Source: an uncultured Eubacterium sp.
GTDB taxonomy: Bacteria; Bacillota; Clostridia; Oscillospirales; Acutalibacteraceae
DNA: 33,002 nt
Direction: 5' to 3'
NCBI RefSeq assembly: GCF_945980375.1
Contig: NZ_CAMFQO010000020.1
Span: forward strand, 1 to 33,002
Numbering within the stretch: position 1 is the stretch's first letter; each line of letters begins with the position of its first letter. The notes under the pieces are model-generated. The model had not been told where the DNA came from. It saw only the letters and a program-made list of their open reading frames with translations, and made no database searches. A program made the position numbers and the translations under genes. Positions 7,421 to 15,576 of this stretch are shown here, in pieces.

Positions 7421-10048
7421 ATGAAAACAAGTATTTCTACAACACAAGCAAAAAAGCTTATTACCGATAAGCTTTCTCACTTTTTCGGTGTTTCACCCGA
7501 TGTTGCTACCGACGAGCAGTTCTACAAGGCATTAGCCTTGATTGTTCGTGATGAGCTTTCAAAGAAAAATAGTGATTTCAGAAAAACCGCAAAAGGACAG
7601 GATTCAAAGCAGGTTTACTATCTGTGTATGGAATTCCTTATGGGCAGATCTCTCAAAAACAACCTTTACAACCTTGGCTTAACACAGACCTTTAATGATG
7701 CACTTGCATCAATGGGTGTAAAGCTTGATAACCTTTATGAGCTTGAGCCTGATGCAGGTCTCGGTAACGGTGGCTTGGGCCGTCTTGCTGCCTGCTATCT
7801 TGACGGCTTGGCAACAAACGGTATTCAGTCTATGGGCTACTCTCTTCGCTACGAGGCAGGTATCTTTAAGCAAAAGCTTATCGACGGCTGGCAGACAGAG
7901 CTTCCTGATTTCTGGCTTCCGGGCGGTGAGGTATGGCTTGTTCCTCGTGAGGAGCGCGCCTGCAAGGTAATGTTTGAGGGCTATATTGAGGATAGCTGGG
8001 ACGGTGATTTCCACCACGTAATGCACAAGGATGCAAATGTTGTTGAGGCTATCCCGTATGATATGTATGTTTCGGGCAAGGGCGAGGGTGTTTCCCGTCT
8101 TCGTCTTTGGGCATCCAAGAAGCCGGAGCTTGATATGACTCTCTTTAACGAGGGCTCATATATGAAGGCTATGGAGCAATCTGCTATGGCAGAGGCTATT
8201 ACAAAGATTTTGTATCCTGCCGATAACTCACCGGAGGGCAAGTCACTTAGACTTCGTCAGCAGTATTTCCTTGTTTCCGCTTCAATTCAGGACATTATTC
8301 AGCGTCACTTAACAAAGTACGGTACACTTGACAATCTTCCCGATAAGGTAGCAATTCATATTAACGACACTCATCCTACAATGGCAATTCCGGAGCTTAT
8401 GAGAATTATGCTTGATGAGTGTGGCTACGGCTGGGATGAGGCTTGGTCTATAGTTACCCGTACGGTTGCATACACTAACCATACAGTTATGAAGGAGGCG
8501 CTTGAGTGCTGGAGCGAGGAGCTTTATTCCCGTATGCTTCCTCGTATTTACCAAATTACCAAGGAAATTGATAACCGCTTTCGTGCATATGTTTGGTCTG
8601 TTACCCATGATGCTGACAGAGTTGAGCGTATGGCTGTCGTATCACAGGGCATTATTCGTATGGCTAACCTTTGCGTAATCGGCTCACACAGCGTTAACGG
8701 TGTGTCTGCACTTCATTCCGAAATTCTTAAGGACACTGTGTTTAATGATTTTTACAATCTTACACCAGATAAGTTCTGCAATGTAACAAACGGTATTGCT
8801 TTCCGTCGTTGGATTTGTCAGGCTAATCCGGAGCTTACCGATTACATTACATCATTAATCGGTGACAGCTTTATTACAAAGAGTGATGAGCTTGAGAAGC
8901 TTCGTGCCTTTAAGGATGACAAAAAGGTACTTGCAAGACTTGATGAAATTAAATATGCAAACAAGGTACGCTTTGCAAAGATTATCAAAAAGCGCAACGG
9001 TGTTGATATTAATCCTGATTCAATCTTTGATGTTCAGGTTAAACGACTTCACGAGTATAAAAGGCAACAGCTCAATATCCTTAACATCATTTCCGAATAT
9101 CTTATGCTAAAGGAAAATCCAAATGCCGATTACTATCCAAAGACATATATCTTTGCATCAAAGGCGGCACCGGGTTACTTTATGGCTAAAAAGCTTATTG
9201 AGCTTATTGATGCTTTGTCGGGTGTAATCAATAACGACCCCGATGTTAACGGAAAGCTTAAAGTGGTATTCCTTGAGGATTACAATGTATCTCTTGCAGA
9301 GGTTCTTATGCCTGCCGCCGACATCAGCGAGCAAATCTCGCTTGCAGGTACAGAGGCTTCGGGTACAGGTAATATGAAGCTTATGCTTAACGGCGCTGTT
9401 ACTCTTGGTACACTTGACGGTGCAAATGTCGAGATTCATGATGCAGTAGGTGATGATAATATTTACATCTTTGGTATGAAAACACCGGAGGTTGAACAGC
9501 TTAAGCGTGCAGGATATTTCCCGCAGAGCTACATTAATAATAATGAAAATCTTGCAAAGGCTATGGCATTTTTGCAAAACGGTGTAAACGGCAAGAGGTT
9601 TGACGAGGTATACTATTCTCTTGTGAATTCCGATCCGTATATGGCTCTTGCAGATTTCACCGATTATCAACGCGCACAGCAGGAAATTTCAAAGGCTTAT
9701 GCTGACAGAGAAAAGTTTGTAAAAATGTCATTGATGAACATTTCAGGCGCAGGTGTGTTCTCTGCTGACAGATCTATCAGAGATTATGCAGATTATATTT
9801 GGAACACAAAGCCTGTTCAGTTTGCAAAGGAAACTCCAAAGTCTGCAAAGAAATCTGCTCCTATGGCTCCTAAAAAGCCTGTTGCCGAAAAGAAAGCATC
9901 GGCAAAAAAGGAGGAAAAGGCTCCTGCAAAGGAGGAAAAGAAGGCTCCCGCAAAGAAGTCGGCTCCAAAGAAGGAAGCTCCAAAGAAGGAAGCTCCAAAG
10001 AAGGAAGCAAAGAGCACCGCAAAGACAAAAAAGACAGCAAAGAAATAA
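7421..10048 (+). CDS. glgP: Glycogen/starch/alpha-glucan phosphorylase with Lys/Ala/Pro-rich tail
   Basis: GlgP (GT35) releases glucose-1-phosphate from the non-reducing ends of glycogen or maltodextrin using phosphate and pyridoxal phosphate, in the cytoplasm. Conserved motifs are YYLCMEFLMGRSL, EPDAGLGNGGLGRLAACYLD, HINDTHPTMAIPELMR, FDVQVKRLHEYKRQQLN and the PLP-binding EASGTGNMKLMLNG with Lys at about residue 653. The catalytic body ends near residue 801 (YIWNTKPVQF), matching the usual 800-residue length. The last 74 residues are an added tail of Lys, Ala, Pro and Glu (KKEAPKKEAPKKEA), disordered and histone-H1-like, not part of the known fold. GGAGG precedes ATG 7421. The next gene, a GH13 enzyme, starts 55 bases downstream and probably shares the transcript. 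Confidence 0.95.
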   Translation: MKTSISTTQAKKLITDKLSHFFGVSPDVATDEQFYKALALIVRDELSKKNSDFRKTAKGQDSKQVYYLCMEFLMGRSLKNNLYNLGLTQTFNDALASMGVKLDNLYELEPDAGLGNGGLGRLAACYLDGLATNGIQSMGYSLRYEAGIFKQKLIDGWQTELPDFWLPGGEVWLVPREERACKVMFEGYIEDSWDGDFHHVMHKDANVVEAIPYDMYVSGKGEGVSRLRLWASKKPELDMTLFNEGSYMKAMEQSAMAEAITKILYPADNSPEGKSLRLRQQYFLVSASIQDIIQRHLTKYGTLDNLPDKVAIHINDTHPTMAIPELMRIMLDECGYGWDEAWSIVTRTVAYTNHTVMKEALECWSEELYSRMLPRIYQITKEIDNRFRAYVWSVTHDADRVERMAVVSQGIIRMANLCVIGSHSVNGVSALHSEILKDTVFNDFYNLTPDKFCNVTNGIAFRRWICQANPELTDYITSLIGDSFITKSDELEKLRAFKDDKKVLARLDEIKYANKVRFAKIIKKRNGVDINPDSIFDVQVKRLHEYKRQQLNILNIISEYLMLKENPNADYYPKTYIFASKAAPGYFMAKKLIELIDALSGVINNDPDVNGKLKVVFLEDYNVSLAEVLMPAADISEQISLAGTEASGTGNMKLMLNGAVTLGTLDGANVEIHDAVGDDNIYIFGMKTPEVEQLKRAGYFPQSYINNNENLAKAMAFLQNGVNGKRFDEVYYSLVNSDPYMALADFTDYQRAQQEISKAYADREKFVKMSLMNISGAGVFSADRSIRDYADYIWNTKPVQFAKETPKSAKKSAPMAPKKPVAEKKASAKKEEKAPAKEEKKAPAKKSAPKKEAPKKEAPKKEAKSTAKTKKTAKK
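9962..10006 (+). repeat. Three perfect 15-bp tandem repeats in the glgP tail
   Basis: GCTCCAAAGAAGGAA occurs three times in a row, encoding A-P-K-K-E each time. It could expand or contract in frame by slippage. Confidence 0.9.
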
Positions 10049-10060
10049 TTAAGTAAACCT

Positions 10061-10091
10061 ATGGCTCCTCTTTTTAAGGGGAGCCGTTGAC
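10061..10091 (+). repeat. Short REP-like palindrome between glgP and the GH13 gene
   Basis: ATGGCTCCTCTTTTTAAGGG and GAGCCGTTGAC form a hairpin (GGCTCC pairs with GGAGCC) and align with the repeat at 7049-7080. It could act as an RNA stabiliser or weak terminator between the two genes; there is no clean T run after it. Confidence 0.5.
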
Positions 10092-10103
10092 TGATAATGG
10101 ACT

Positions 10104-11960
10104 ATGATATTTGATTCCCGTAAAAAAGAATATAAGGACAAGATTCGTGCTATCGCAACGGATGAGCCTGTCAAACTACGTATTATTGTGCCTCGCTCAA
10201 TGAAATGCAGTGGGGCAAATATTTGCGTTCATAAGGAAAACGAAGCAAATGTTTATTACTCGATGTTCTGGGCGGGTATGTGCGGCAATGATGATGAGTA
10301 TTGGGAGCTGCATTTTGTTGCGGACACTCCCGGATTATATTGGTATCATTTCGAGCTTGATACCCCCTGGGGCAAAAGCTTTGTTCGAAATGTCGGACAT
10401 GGCTGCGGTGATTTTGCTCCCGACGGTGAGGATTTTCAACAAACCGTTTATGATAAAAGCTTTACCACTCCGGATTGGTTAAAGGGTGGTATCATTTATC
10501 AAATCTTTCCTGACAGATTTTTTGATTCAGGTAAAAAGAAAACAGGTTACAGAGAATCTCGCGTTCTTCGCAAATGGGGTGAAGAGCCTTATTGGCGTGA
10601 AGAGCAGATGAACGGTATTTGGAATAATGACTATTTCGGCGGCGACCTAAAGGGAATAGAGGAAAAGCTTCCGTACCTTAAGGATTTAGGTGTAACCTGT
10701 ATTTATCTTAATCCTATATTTGAGGCTAATTCCAATCATCGTTACGACACTGCGGATTATGAAAAAATAGATCCGCTTTTGGGTAATGAGGAGGATTTGA
10801 AGGCGCTTTGCTCGGTTGCCAATGAGGAGTACGGCATTGCCGTAATTCTTGACGGAGTATTCAGCCATACAGGATGCGACAGTAGGTACTTTAATCTTTA
10901 CAACAATTATGACAGCAACGGCGCCTATAACAGTCAAACGAGCCCTTACTATTCATGGTATAAGTTCATTAACTATCCTGAAGAATATCATTCGTGGTGG
11001 GGAATAAAGCTTTTGCCCGAGGTCAATGAGGAGGATGAAGGCTACCGCAATTATATCTGCGGTGAAAACGGAATTCTTCGCAAATGGCTTCGTTGCGGAA
11101 TCAGCGGTTGGCGACTTGATGTTGCAGATGAATTGCCGGATGTATTCCTTGATGATTTGCGCAGAGCTGTTAAGGATGAAAATGAGGATGCCGTTATCAT
11201 AGGTGAGGTTTGGGAGGACGCAACCACAAAGTTTGCGTACGACGAGCGTCGTCGTTACCTTCTCGGCGAACAGCTTGACAGCGTTATGAATTATCCTTTT
11301 GCCAACGCGATTTTGGATTTTGTTAAGTACCCGAATGCCTATGAGTTCTTTGATAGGATAATGTCTATTATTGAAAATTATCCTCCTCAGGTAACAAATG
11401 TTCTTATGAATCATATCGGTACTCACGATACCGAAAGAGCAATAAGCCGTCTTGCAGGTGAAAGCTGTGAGGGCTACGGTCGACATTGGCAGTATGAGCA
11501 TAACAAGCTTTCGCAGTATGATTATCTTCGCGGTATTTCTCTTATGAAAATTGCCTCGCTGATACAGTACACCTTGCCCGGAGTACCTTCGCTTTATTAC
11601 GGTGACGAGATAGGTATGCAGGGCTTAAAGGATCCGTTTAACCGTGCGTGTATGCAGTGGGATAACCCCAACACCGAGCTTTTGAGGTGGTATAAGCGAT
11701 TGGGTGAAATAAGGCTTGGCTGCAAGGCTTTTTCAACAGGCGATTTTGTACCGATTTATTGTGAGCATAAGTCCATTGCTTATATTCGCTGTGATGAAAA
11801 CAGCGAGGTGCTTGTGGCAATTAATATGGACGATGTTGATGCTGATATTTTTGTCGGCAACCAATGGGATAACGCCTATAACTTTTTTGAGGAGAAAGCA
11901 CAAAACGGCTACCTCCACCTTGAACCGATGAGATACGCATTATTAACACGTGTAAAATAA
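10104..11960 (+). CDS. Intracellular GH13 alpha-amylase-family enzyme (neopullulanase/cyclomaltodextrinase-like)
   Basis: The protein has 618 residues and no signal peptide, so it acts in the cytoplasm. Residues about 1-125 form an N-terminal beta-sandwich, then the catalytic barrel starts at WLKGGIIYQIFPDRFF. The four GH13 signatures are present: DGVFSHTG, GWRLDVADE with the nucleophile Asp at about 339, IIGEVWED with the acid/base Glu at about 368, and HIGTHDTERA with the third Asp at about 442. The early KGIEEKLPYLKDLGVTCIYLNPIF and SNHRYDTADY are typical of the neopullulanase/cyclomaltodextrinase/maltogenic amylase group, which hydrolyses maltodextrins and branch points. Pairing with glgP suggests glycogen or imported maltodextrin breakdown. 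The ribosome-binding site is weak. Exact specificity cannot be read from sequence. Confidence 0.88.
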   Translation: MIFDSRKKEYKDKIRAIATDEPVKLRIIVPRSMKCSGANICVHKENEANVYYSMFWAGMCGNDDEYWELHFVADTPGLYWYHFELDTPWGKSFVRNVGHGCGDFAPDGEDFQQTVYDKSFTTPDWLKGGIIYQIFPDRFFDSGKKKTGYRESRVLRKWGEEPYWREEQMNGIWNNDYFGGDLKGIEEKLPYLKDLGVTCIYLNPIFEANSNHRYDTADYEKIDPLLGNEEDLKALCSVANEEYGIAVILDGVFSHTGCDSRYFNLYNNYDSNGAYNSQTSPYYSWYKFINYPEEYHSWWGIKLLPEVNEEDEGYRNYICGENGILRKWLRCGISGWRLDVADELPDVFLDDLRRAVKDENEDAVIIGEVWEDATTKFAYDERRRYLLGEQLDSVMNYPFANAILDFVKYPNAYEFFDRIMSIIENYPPQVTNVLMNHIGTHDTERAISRLAGESCEGYGRHWQYEHNKLSQYDYLRGISLMKIASLIQYTLPGVPSLYYGDEIGMQGLKDPFNRACMQWDNPNTELLRWYKRLGEIRLGCKAFSTGDFVPIYCEHKSIAYIRCDENSEVLVAINMDDVDADIFVGNQWDNAYNFFEEKAQNGYLHLEPMRYALLTRVK

Positions 11961-11990
11961 TAAGGGTAATTGTGCCCTTATTATTTTTTT
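11959..11990 (+). terminator. Rho-independent terminator after the GH13 gene
   Basis: AATAAGGG pairs with CCCTTATT across an 8-base loop and is followed by ATTTTTTT. It overlaps the stop codon of the GH13 gene and ends the glgP unit. Confidence 0.9.
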
Positions 11991-12022
11991 GGCAAAATAT
12001 TTTGAAAAATGATAAATAATTA

Positions 12023-12051
12023 TTGACAAACGATAATTTTTAGTGTATAAC
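12023..12051 (+). promoter_or_regulatory. Sigma-A promoter of the DUF2975-yozG-DUF4173 unit
   Basis: TTGACA (12023-12028) and TATAAC (12046-12051) are 17 bases apart. A short palindrome AATAATTATT (12015-12024) overlaps the -35 box and could be an operator, possibly for the YozG-type regulator encoded in the unit; that last point is inference. The promoter position excludes the upstream ATG at 12053 as the start of the first gene. Confidence 0.8.
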
Positions 12052-12082
12052 AATGGTAAAGTATACCAACGGAGGAAAGTAT

Positions 12083-12562
12083 ATGTACAGTAATAAAACA
12101 ACAATAGCCTTAAAGGTTATAATCAAATTTTGTTATTTTGCTTTGGCATTAGCAACAGTTTTTCTTTGGGCAGTTCAATTTTTCGGAGCTCACGGTGTTT
12201 CGTGGATATACGGTATTGAGAATAGGTACTACACCTTGCTGTGTTCCTTTTCGCTTGTTGTTCCTGCAGGATATGTTGCCCTTGCTTACATTGACAAGCT
12301 TTTATCATTAGTACTTCGGGACAGTATTTTTGAGGTTACAACTACAAGGTATCTTGATAAAATCAGCTATTGCTGTGTGTATGCCGGCATAATAGGTATA
12401 GGTGCAATAACAGCATCATTTGTTTTAGAAATAGATGCATATGTCATTACGTTTTTTATTCTTATGCTTGGCGAGTTTTTTATGGCATTGCTTTTGAAGG
12501 TTATAAAGAAAATTTTTGCCAAAGCAATAGAAATAAAAGATGAAAATGATTTAACTGTATAG
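12083..12562 (+). CDS. DUF2975-like four-helix membrane protein
   Basis: The protein has 159 residues with four membrane segments, near residues 10-30, 50-70, 97-118 and 123-145. The pattern matches the DUF2975 family: an N-terminal helix, a short loop, a central helix followed by IFEVTTTRYLDKISYCCVYAGI, and a C-terminal helix before a charged tail. The chosen start is ATG 12083, preceded by GGAGG (12071-12075). An in-frame ATG at 12053 lies beside the -10 box and before the expected transcript start, so it is rejected. The next gene encodes a YozG-type regulator, the usual companion of DUF2975 proteins. The molecular function is unknown; a membrane sensor or anti-regulator role is a guess from this pairing. 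Confidence 0.8.
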   Translation: MYSNKTTIALKVIIKFCYFALALATVFLWAVQFFGAHGVSWIYGIENRYYTLLCSFSLVVPAGYVALAYIDKLLSLVLRDSIFEVTTTRYLDKISYCCVYAGIIGIGAITASFVLEIDAYVITFFILMLGEFFMALLLKVIKKIFAKAIEIKDENDLTV

Positions 12563-12571
12563 GTGAACGCG

Positions 12572-12772
12572 ATGATTATTGTAAACTTGGATGTTATGCT
12601 TGCAAAACGAAAAATGTCATCATTAGAGCTTGCAAGCCGTGTCGGCATTACTCAGGCTAATCTGTCGATATTAAAAACAGGCAAGGCAAAGGCTATCAGG
12701 TTTTCAACACTTGATGCAATTTGTAAGGAGCTTGATTGTCAGCCTGCCGATATTCTTGAATACAGGGAGTGA
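12572..12772 (+). CDS. YozG-type XRE-family transcriptional regulator
   Basis: The protein has 66 residues and is a single Cro/CI helix-turn-helix: VNLDVMLAKRKMSSLELASR, then VGITQANLSILKTGKAKAIR as the turn and recognition helix, and LDAICKELDCQPADILEY at the end. This is the compact YozG/YdeE-type fold with no sensor domain. ATG 12572 is chosen because AGGTGA (12561-12566) precedes it; GTG 12563 directly abuts the previous stop and would leave no ribosome-binding site. It follows the DUF2975-like gene with 9 bases between and overlaps or abuts the next gene. It probably regulates its own unit; the target is not shown. Confidence 0.85.
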   Translation: MIIVNLDVMLAKRKMSSLELASRVGITQANLSILKTGKAKAIRFSTLDAICKELDCQPADILEYRE

Positions 12773-12777
12773 TTTTT

Positions 12778-14421
12778 GTGGATAAAAAGGTTTATTCTCC
12801 TTTAACAAAAAGGGACAAGGCAATGATAATTGCAACAGCCGTATTGTGCTATTTGGTTGTTGAACTTGTAGCATTTTCAGAGGCTTTGGGAGTAGGATAT
12901 GTTATTGCATATATTGCGCTTGTGGGCGTAACGGGCTTTTATTTGACAGATAAAGAGCATACACCGTCACCGTTCGGCGTTGCGTGCGGACTGCTCGGTG
13001 TTGCTTCAGCTGTTCCCGTTATGTTGTATAATGACAGCATAACCTCTATGCTTATGCCTATGCTTTCTATCGGATTGTACATTATGTTTTGTCTTTGCTT
13101 TAACACCTCGTCAAATGTGTTTGGGTCGTATAAAATAGGCTTTTGCGCAGTTAAAAATGTTTTGTTAAAGCCGTTTAAGGCTATGCCCGAAATAGTAGGC
13201 TCAATTAAAGCAGGTGACTCGAAAGATAAAAAATCTTATTCTGCCGTAATAGGAGCGTTGCTTGCCGTTCCCGTGCTGTGCGCGGTTGTTCCGTTGCTTG
13301 TAAAATCCGATGCCGCATTTGACGGACTTGTGTCAAATGCGTTTGAAAATATAGGCGCAGTAGCGTCAAGGCTGGTTCTTACACTTATCTTTTTGCCGTA
13401 TGGATGTGCTTATCTGTTTGCGATAAGAAAAAATGTCGCACCCAAGGCAAAGAACAAAATAAAACATCCGTCGCTTAATTACAGCGGATGTGTATCGTTT
13501 CTGTGTGTAATCAGTGTTACGTATTTGCTGTATCTGTTTTCACAGCTTGCATATTTCTTCAGTGCGTTTTCATTTATTTTACCGGAGGATTACAGCCATA
13601 CGGCGTCGCAGTTTGCCCGTCGGGGCTTTTACGAGATGTGCGTTGTTTGCGCCATAAACATTGCTGTTGTCAGCATTGTTACCGCACTTGTTAAAAAGCA
13701 CAAGGGGTGTGTGGCAATCAAAGCATTGTCACTTTTTATATCTGCTTTTTCCGTGTTGCTTGTTATCATTGCAATGCAAAAAATGGTGCTTAACATAAGC
13801 ATATACGGTCTTTCCAAAAACAGAATATTGGTATTTGCCTTTATGCTGATGATGCTTTGTGTGCTGACTATGCTTGTTATGCACATATTTATACCTAAAA
13901 AACCGTATATGCAGGCAATAATTATCTTTTGCAGTGCGTTGCTTATTGCAATATCATATTCAAATGTTGATGCAAGAATAGCAGAGTATAATATTAATGC
14001 CTACAACAGTCAGTATATCGACAGACTTGATGTCGACAGCATTGCCTATATGTCCGACAGCACCGTTCCTTATTTGATTGAGCTTGCCGATAAGGACCCT
14101 GAAATTATGGAAAAGCTGTACTATATCGCAGGTAATAACTTTAAGGATGAGCTTGTCATAGAAGATAATACGATAACCATAAAAAGCACAAGCAAGCTAA
14201 AGTGTAAAAACCTTGCTCATATTAAGGCGGCAAACGCTATATATGATTATTACCTTAACAGCCTTGACGAACAGCAGGCAAGGGTATTTGCAAATAGGTG
14301 TATGCTGAATAATTCGTTTGAATATTACTATGAGGTTGAAACCGATGAATATGTTAGCTTTGATGATGACAGCAGATATACTCTTAATAAACAAACCGAT
14401 ATATACGAATTAAAAGGATAA
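12778..14421 (+). CDS. DUF4173/DUF4153-like polytopic membrane protein
   Basis: The protein has about 547 residues. About ten to twelve hydrophobic segments span residues 15-400, followed by a soluble C-terminal region of about 140 residues with Asp/Tyr-rich sequence (NVDARIAEYNINAYN, LDVDSIAYMSD). The block LYLFSQLAYFFSAFSFILPE followed by ARRGFYEMCVVCAINIAVV is characteristic of the DUF4173/DUF4153 family. GTG 12778 is chosen because AGGGAG (12764-12769) precedes it at 8 bases; GTG 12769, overlapping the regulator stop, is the alternative. The third position after a DUF2975 protein and a YozG regulator suggests the three work together at the membrane. The function of the family is not established. 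A terminator follows at once. Confidence 0.78.
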   Translation: MDKKVYSPLTKRDKAMIIATAVLCYLVVELVAFSEALGVGYVIAYIALVGVTGFYLTDKEHTPSPFGVACGLLGVASAVPVMLYNDSITSMLMPMLSIGLYIMFCLCFNTSSNVFGSYKIGFCAVKNVLLKPFKAMPEIVGSIKAGDSKDKKSYSAVIGALLAVPVLCAVVPLLVKSDAAFDGLVSNAFENIGAVASRLVLTLIFLPYGCAYLFAIRKNVAPKAKNKIKHPSLNYSGCVSFLCVISVTYLLYLFSQLAYFFSAFSFILPEDYSHTASQFARRGFYEMCVVCAINIAVVSIVTALVKKHKGCVAIKALSLFISAFSVLLVIIAMQKMVLNISIYGLSKNRILVFAFMLMMLCVLTMLVMHIFIPKKPYMQAIIIFCSALLIAISYSNVDARIAEYNINAYNSQYIDRLDVDSIAYMSDSTVPYLIELADKDPEIMEKLYYIAGNNFKDELVIEDNTITIKSTSKLKCKNLAHIKAANAIYDYYLNSLDEQQARVFANRCMLNNSFEYYYEVETDEYVSFDDDSRYTLNKQTDIYELKG

Positions 14422-14423
14422 AA

Positions 14424-14460
14424 AAATACAGACAGTTGCTTGTTGACTGTCTGTATTTTT
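14424..14460. terminator. Bidirectional terminator between convergent genes
   Basis: AAATACAGACAGT pairs with ACTGTCTGTATTT across a 9-base loop, with A-rich sequence on the left and a T run on the right, so it can serve the DUF4173-like gene on the plus strand and the TetR-family gene on the minus strand. Confidence 0.9.
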
Positions 14461-14462
14461 AC

Positions 14463-15029
14463 TTATTTATTTGCAATAATTATCGACATTTGGTCAATGA
14501 ATGACTTGACCTTTTCTGTCATTTCACGAGGGGTTTCCCTCATACCCTTGTTTATCCAGCTTATTATCACACCGCCTATCCCGAATCCAAAAAATTCTGC
14601 AACAGAGCTGTGGTCATCGCTTACTGTATGAATATTGTTTTTCAGTATAATGTTTTCAATTATTTTATTAAACTGACTTGTTGCGATTTTTGTAAGATAG
14701 TTATAAACATCTGCCATATTGATTTTTACTGCATTTTGATAGAATTTTTTATCATTGTACATTGTGTTAAAAATATAGTAAAACTTTTCCTCCATTGTTT
14801 CGTAGGAAAAATCTTCAACAAAGCTTGAAATCAGCTCGTTGTACAGCATCCAGTCAAGCAACTCATATCTGTCCTGAAAATGATAGTAAAATGTTTGCCT
14901 GTGCATATCACATTGATTTGAAATATCGGAAATTGTTATTTTTTCAAAGGGAGTGGTTTGCATAAGCTCCTTTAATGCCTCGGCTAATTTTTTCTTTGTA
15001 ATTTCACTGCAGGATAATTGTTCCTTCAT
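14463..15029 (-). CDS. TetR-family transcriptional regulator
   Basis: The protein has 188 residues from the chosen start. The N-terminal DNA-binding domain reads KKKLAEALKELMQTTPFEKI, then TISDISNQCDMHRQTFYYHF and QDRYELLDWML, the classic TetR helix-turn-helix with the TFYYHF signature. The C-terminal domain (about 65-188) resembles the DhaS-like/TetR_C group, ending IGGVIISWINKGMRETPREM. A ligand and targets cannot be predicted. ATG 15029 is preceded by GAGGT at 11 bases; longer starts at 15047 (ATG) and 15053 (TTG, overlapping the upstream stop by four bases) are possible. It is co-transcribed with the YfcE-like gene in front of it. Confidence 0.85.
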   Translation of the reverse strand: MKEQLSCSEITKKKLAEALKELMQTTPFEKITISDISNQCDMHRQTFYYHFQDRYELLDWMLYNELISSFVEDFSYETMEEKFYYIFNTMYNDKKFYQNAVKINMADVYNYLTKIATSQFNKIIENIILKNNIHTVSDDHSSVAEFFGFGIGGVIISWINKGMRETPREMTEKVKSFIDQMSIIIANK

Positions 15030-15049
15030 ATTTGCTTTATACCTCATTG

Positions 15050-15511
15050 TCAAATTTTTGCATTGTATGCCATTATTCCGCTTGGCTCAATGTCAACAAT
15101 ACCGTAAACACCGTCACTTACCGAGCCGGGATTCATATAATGTATAGAGTCAATAATATCAACATACGGAATATGAGTGTGGCCGAATAAGCATATGTCT
15201 GCACCTACCGACCGAGCCTCTCGCTGAATATCGCTGTATCCGTGCTTAACATAGTAGGGGTGACCGTGAGTAAACAGAATTCTTTTTCCTGCAAAATCTA
15301 TAACCTTTGATGCAGGATAGGTTGAATAAAAATCACAGTTTCCGCTAACTCTGTCAATCTTGATGTCAGGATAAATCATCAGTGCATTATCAAGGTCATC
15401 GTTGCCATCACCAAGGAATAAAAAGAGGTCTGCGTTATCCTTGTGCCTTTCGATAATGTTAAGCAGTAAGGAGGTTCGTCTGTGGCTGTCCGACATTACT
15501 ACTATTCTCAT
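15050..15511 (-). CDS. YfcE/MJ0936-type metallophosphoesterase
   Basis: The protein has 153 residues, the normal size for this family of small calcineurin-like phosphodiesterases. All metal-binding motifs are visible: DSH (residues 8-10), GDGND (about 34-38), GNCD (about 57-60), THGHP (about 79-83) and GHTH (about 110-113), ending with NPGSVSDG. Such enzymes hydrolyse phosphodiester bonds with Mn or similar metals; the natural substrate is unclear. GGAGGG precedes the start. It shares a transcript with the TetR-family gene, which begins at its stop, and its promoter overlaps the start of the divergent small-protein cassette. Confidence 0.9.
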   Translation of the reverse strand: MRIVVMSDSHRRTSLLLNIIERHKDNADLFLFLGDGNDDLDNALMIYPDIKIDRVSGNCDFYSTYPASKVIDFAGKRILFTHGHPYYVKHGYSDIQREARSVGADICLFGHTHIPYVDIIDSIHYMNPGSVSDGVYGIVDIEPSGIMAYNAKI

Positions 15512-15540
15512 TCATATCCCTCCGACAGATTTCATATCTT
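15511..15540 (+). promoter_or_regulatory. Possible sigma-E-like promoter for the small-protein cassette
   Basis: TTCATATC (15511-15518) and CATATCTT (15533-15540) are 14 bases apart, similar to the sporulation sigma-E pattern (about GTCATATT, 14 bases, CATACAAT). Matches are 6 of 8 and 5 of 8. A start near 15547 would leave the ribosome-binding site at 15561 in the transcript. The vegetative alternative (TATACT at 15550-15555) has no good -35 box. Confidence 0.25.
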
Positions 15541-15547
15541 TAATTAG

Positions 15548-15576
15548 ATTATACTATAAAAGGGTGGTTTTTTCAA
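15548..15576 (-). promoter_or_regulatory. Sigma-A promoter of the yfcE-like/tetR unit
   Basis: On the minus strand TTGAAA (15576-15571) and TATAAT (15553-15548) are 17 bases apart. It overlaps the ribosome-binding site and start codon of the divergent gene at 15576, so the two directions may interfere. Confidence 0.75.

Noticed and set aside
9753-10052. An Arg/Lys/Gln-rich frame on the plus strand over the glgP tail
   Set aside because: It is the +1 reading of the low-complexity tail; the glgP frame is continuous and ends normally.
7421-11960. A complete polysaccharide utilisation locus
   Set aside because: Only two cytoplasmic enzymes are present. There is no transporter, secreted glycosidase or regulator in the unit; the GPH transporter at 24431 is too far away to link.
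15402-15575. N-terminal extension of the first small-protein gene
   Set aside because: It overlaps the yfcE-like gene antisense. ATG 15576 has its own ribosome-binding site.
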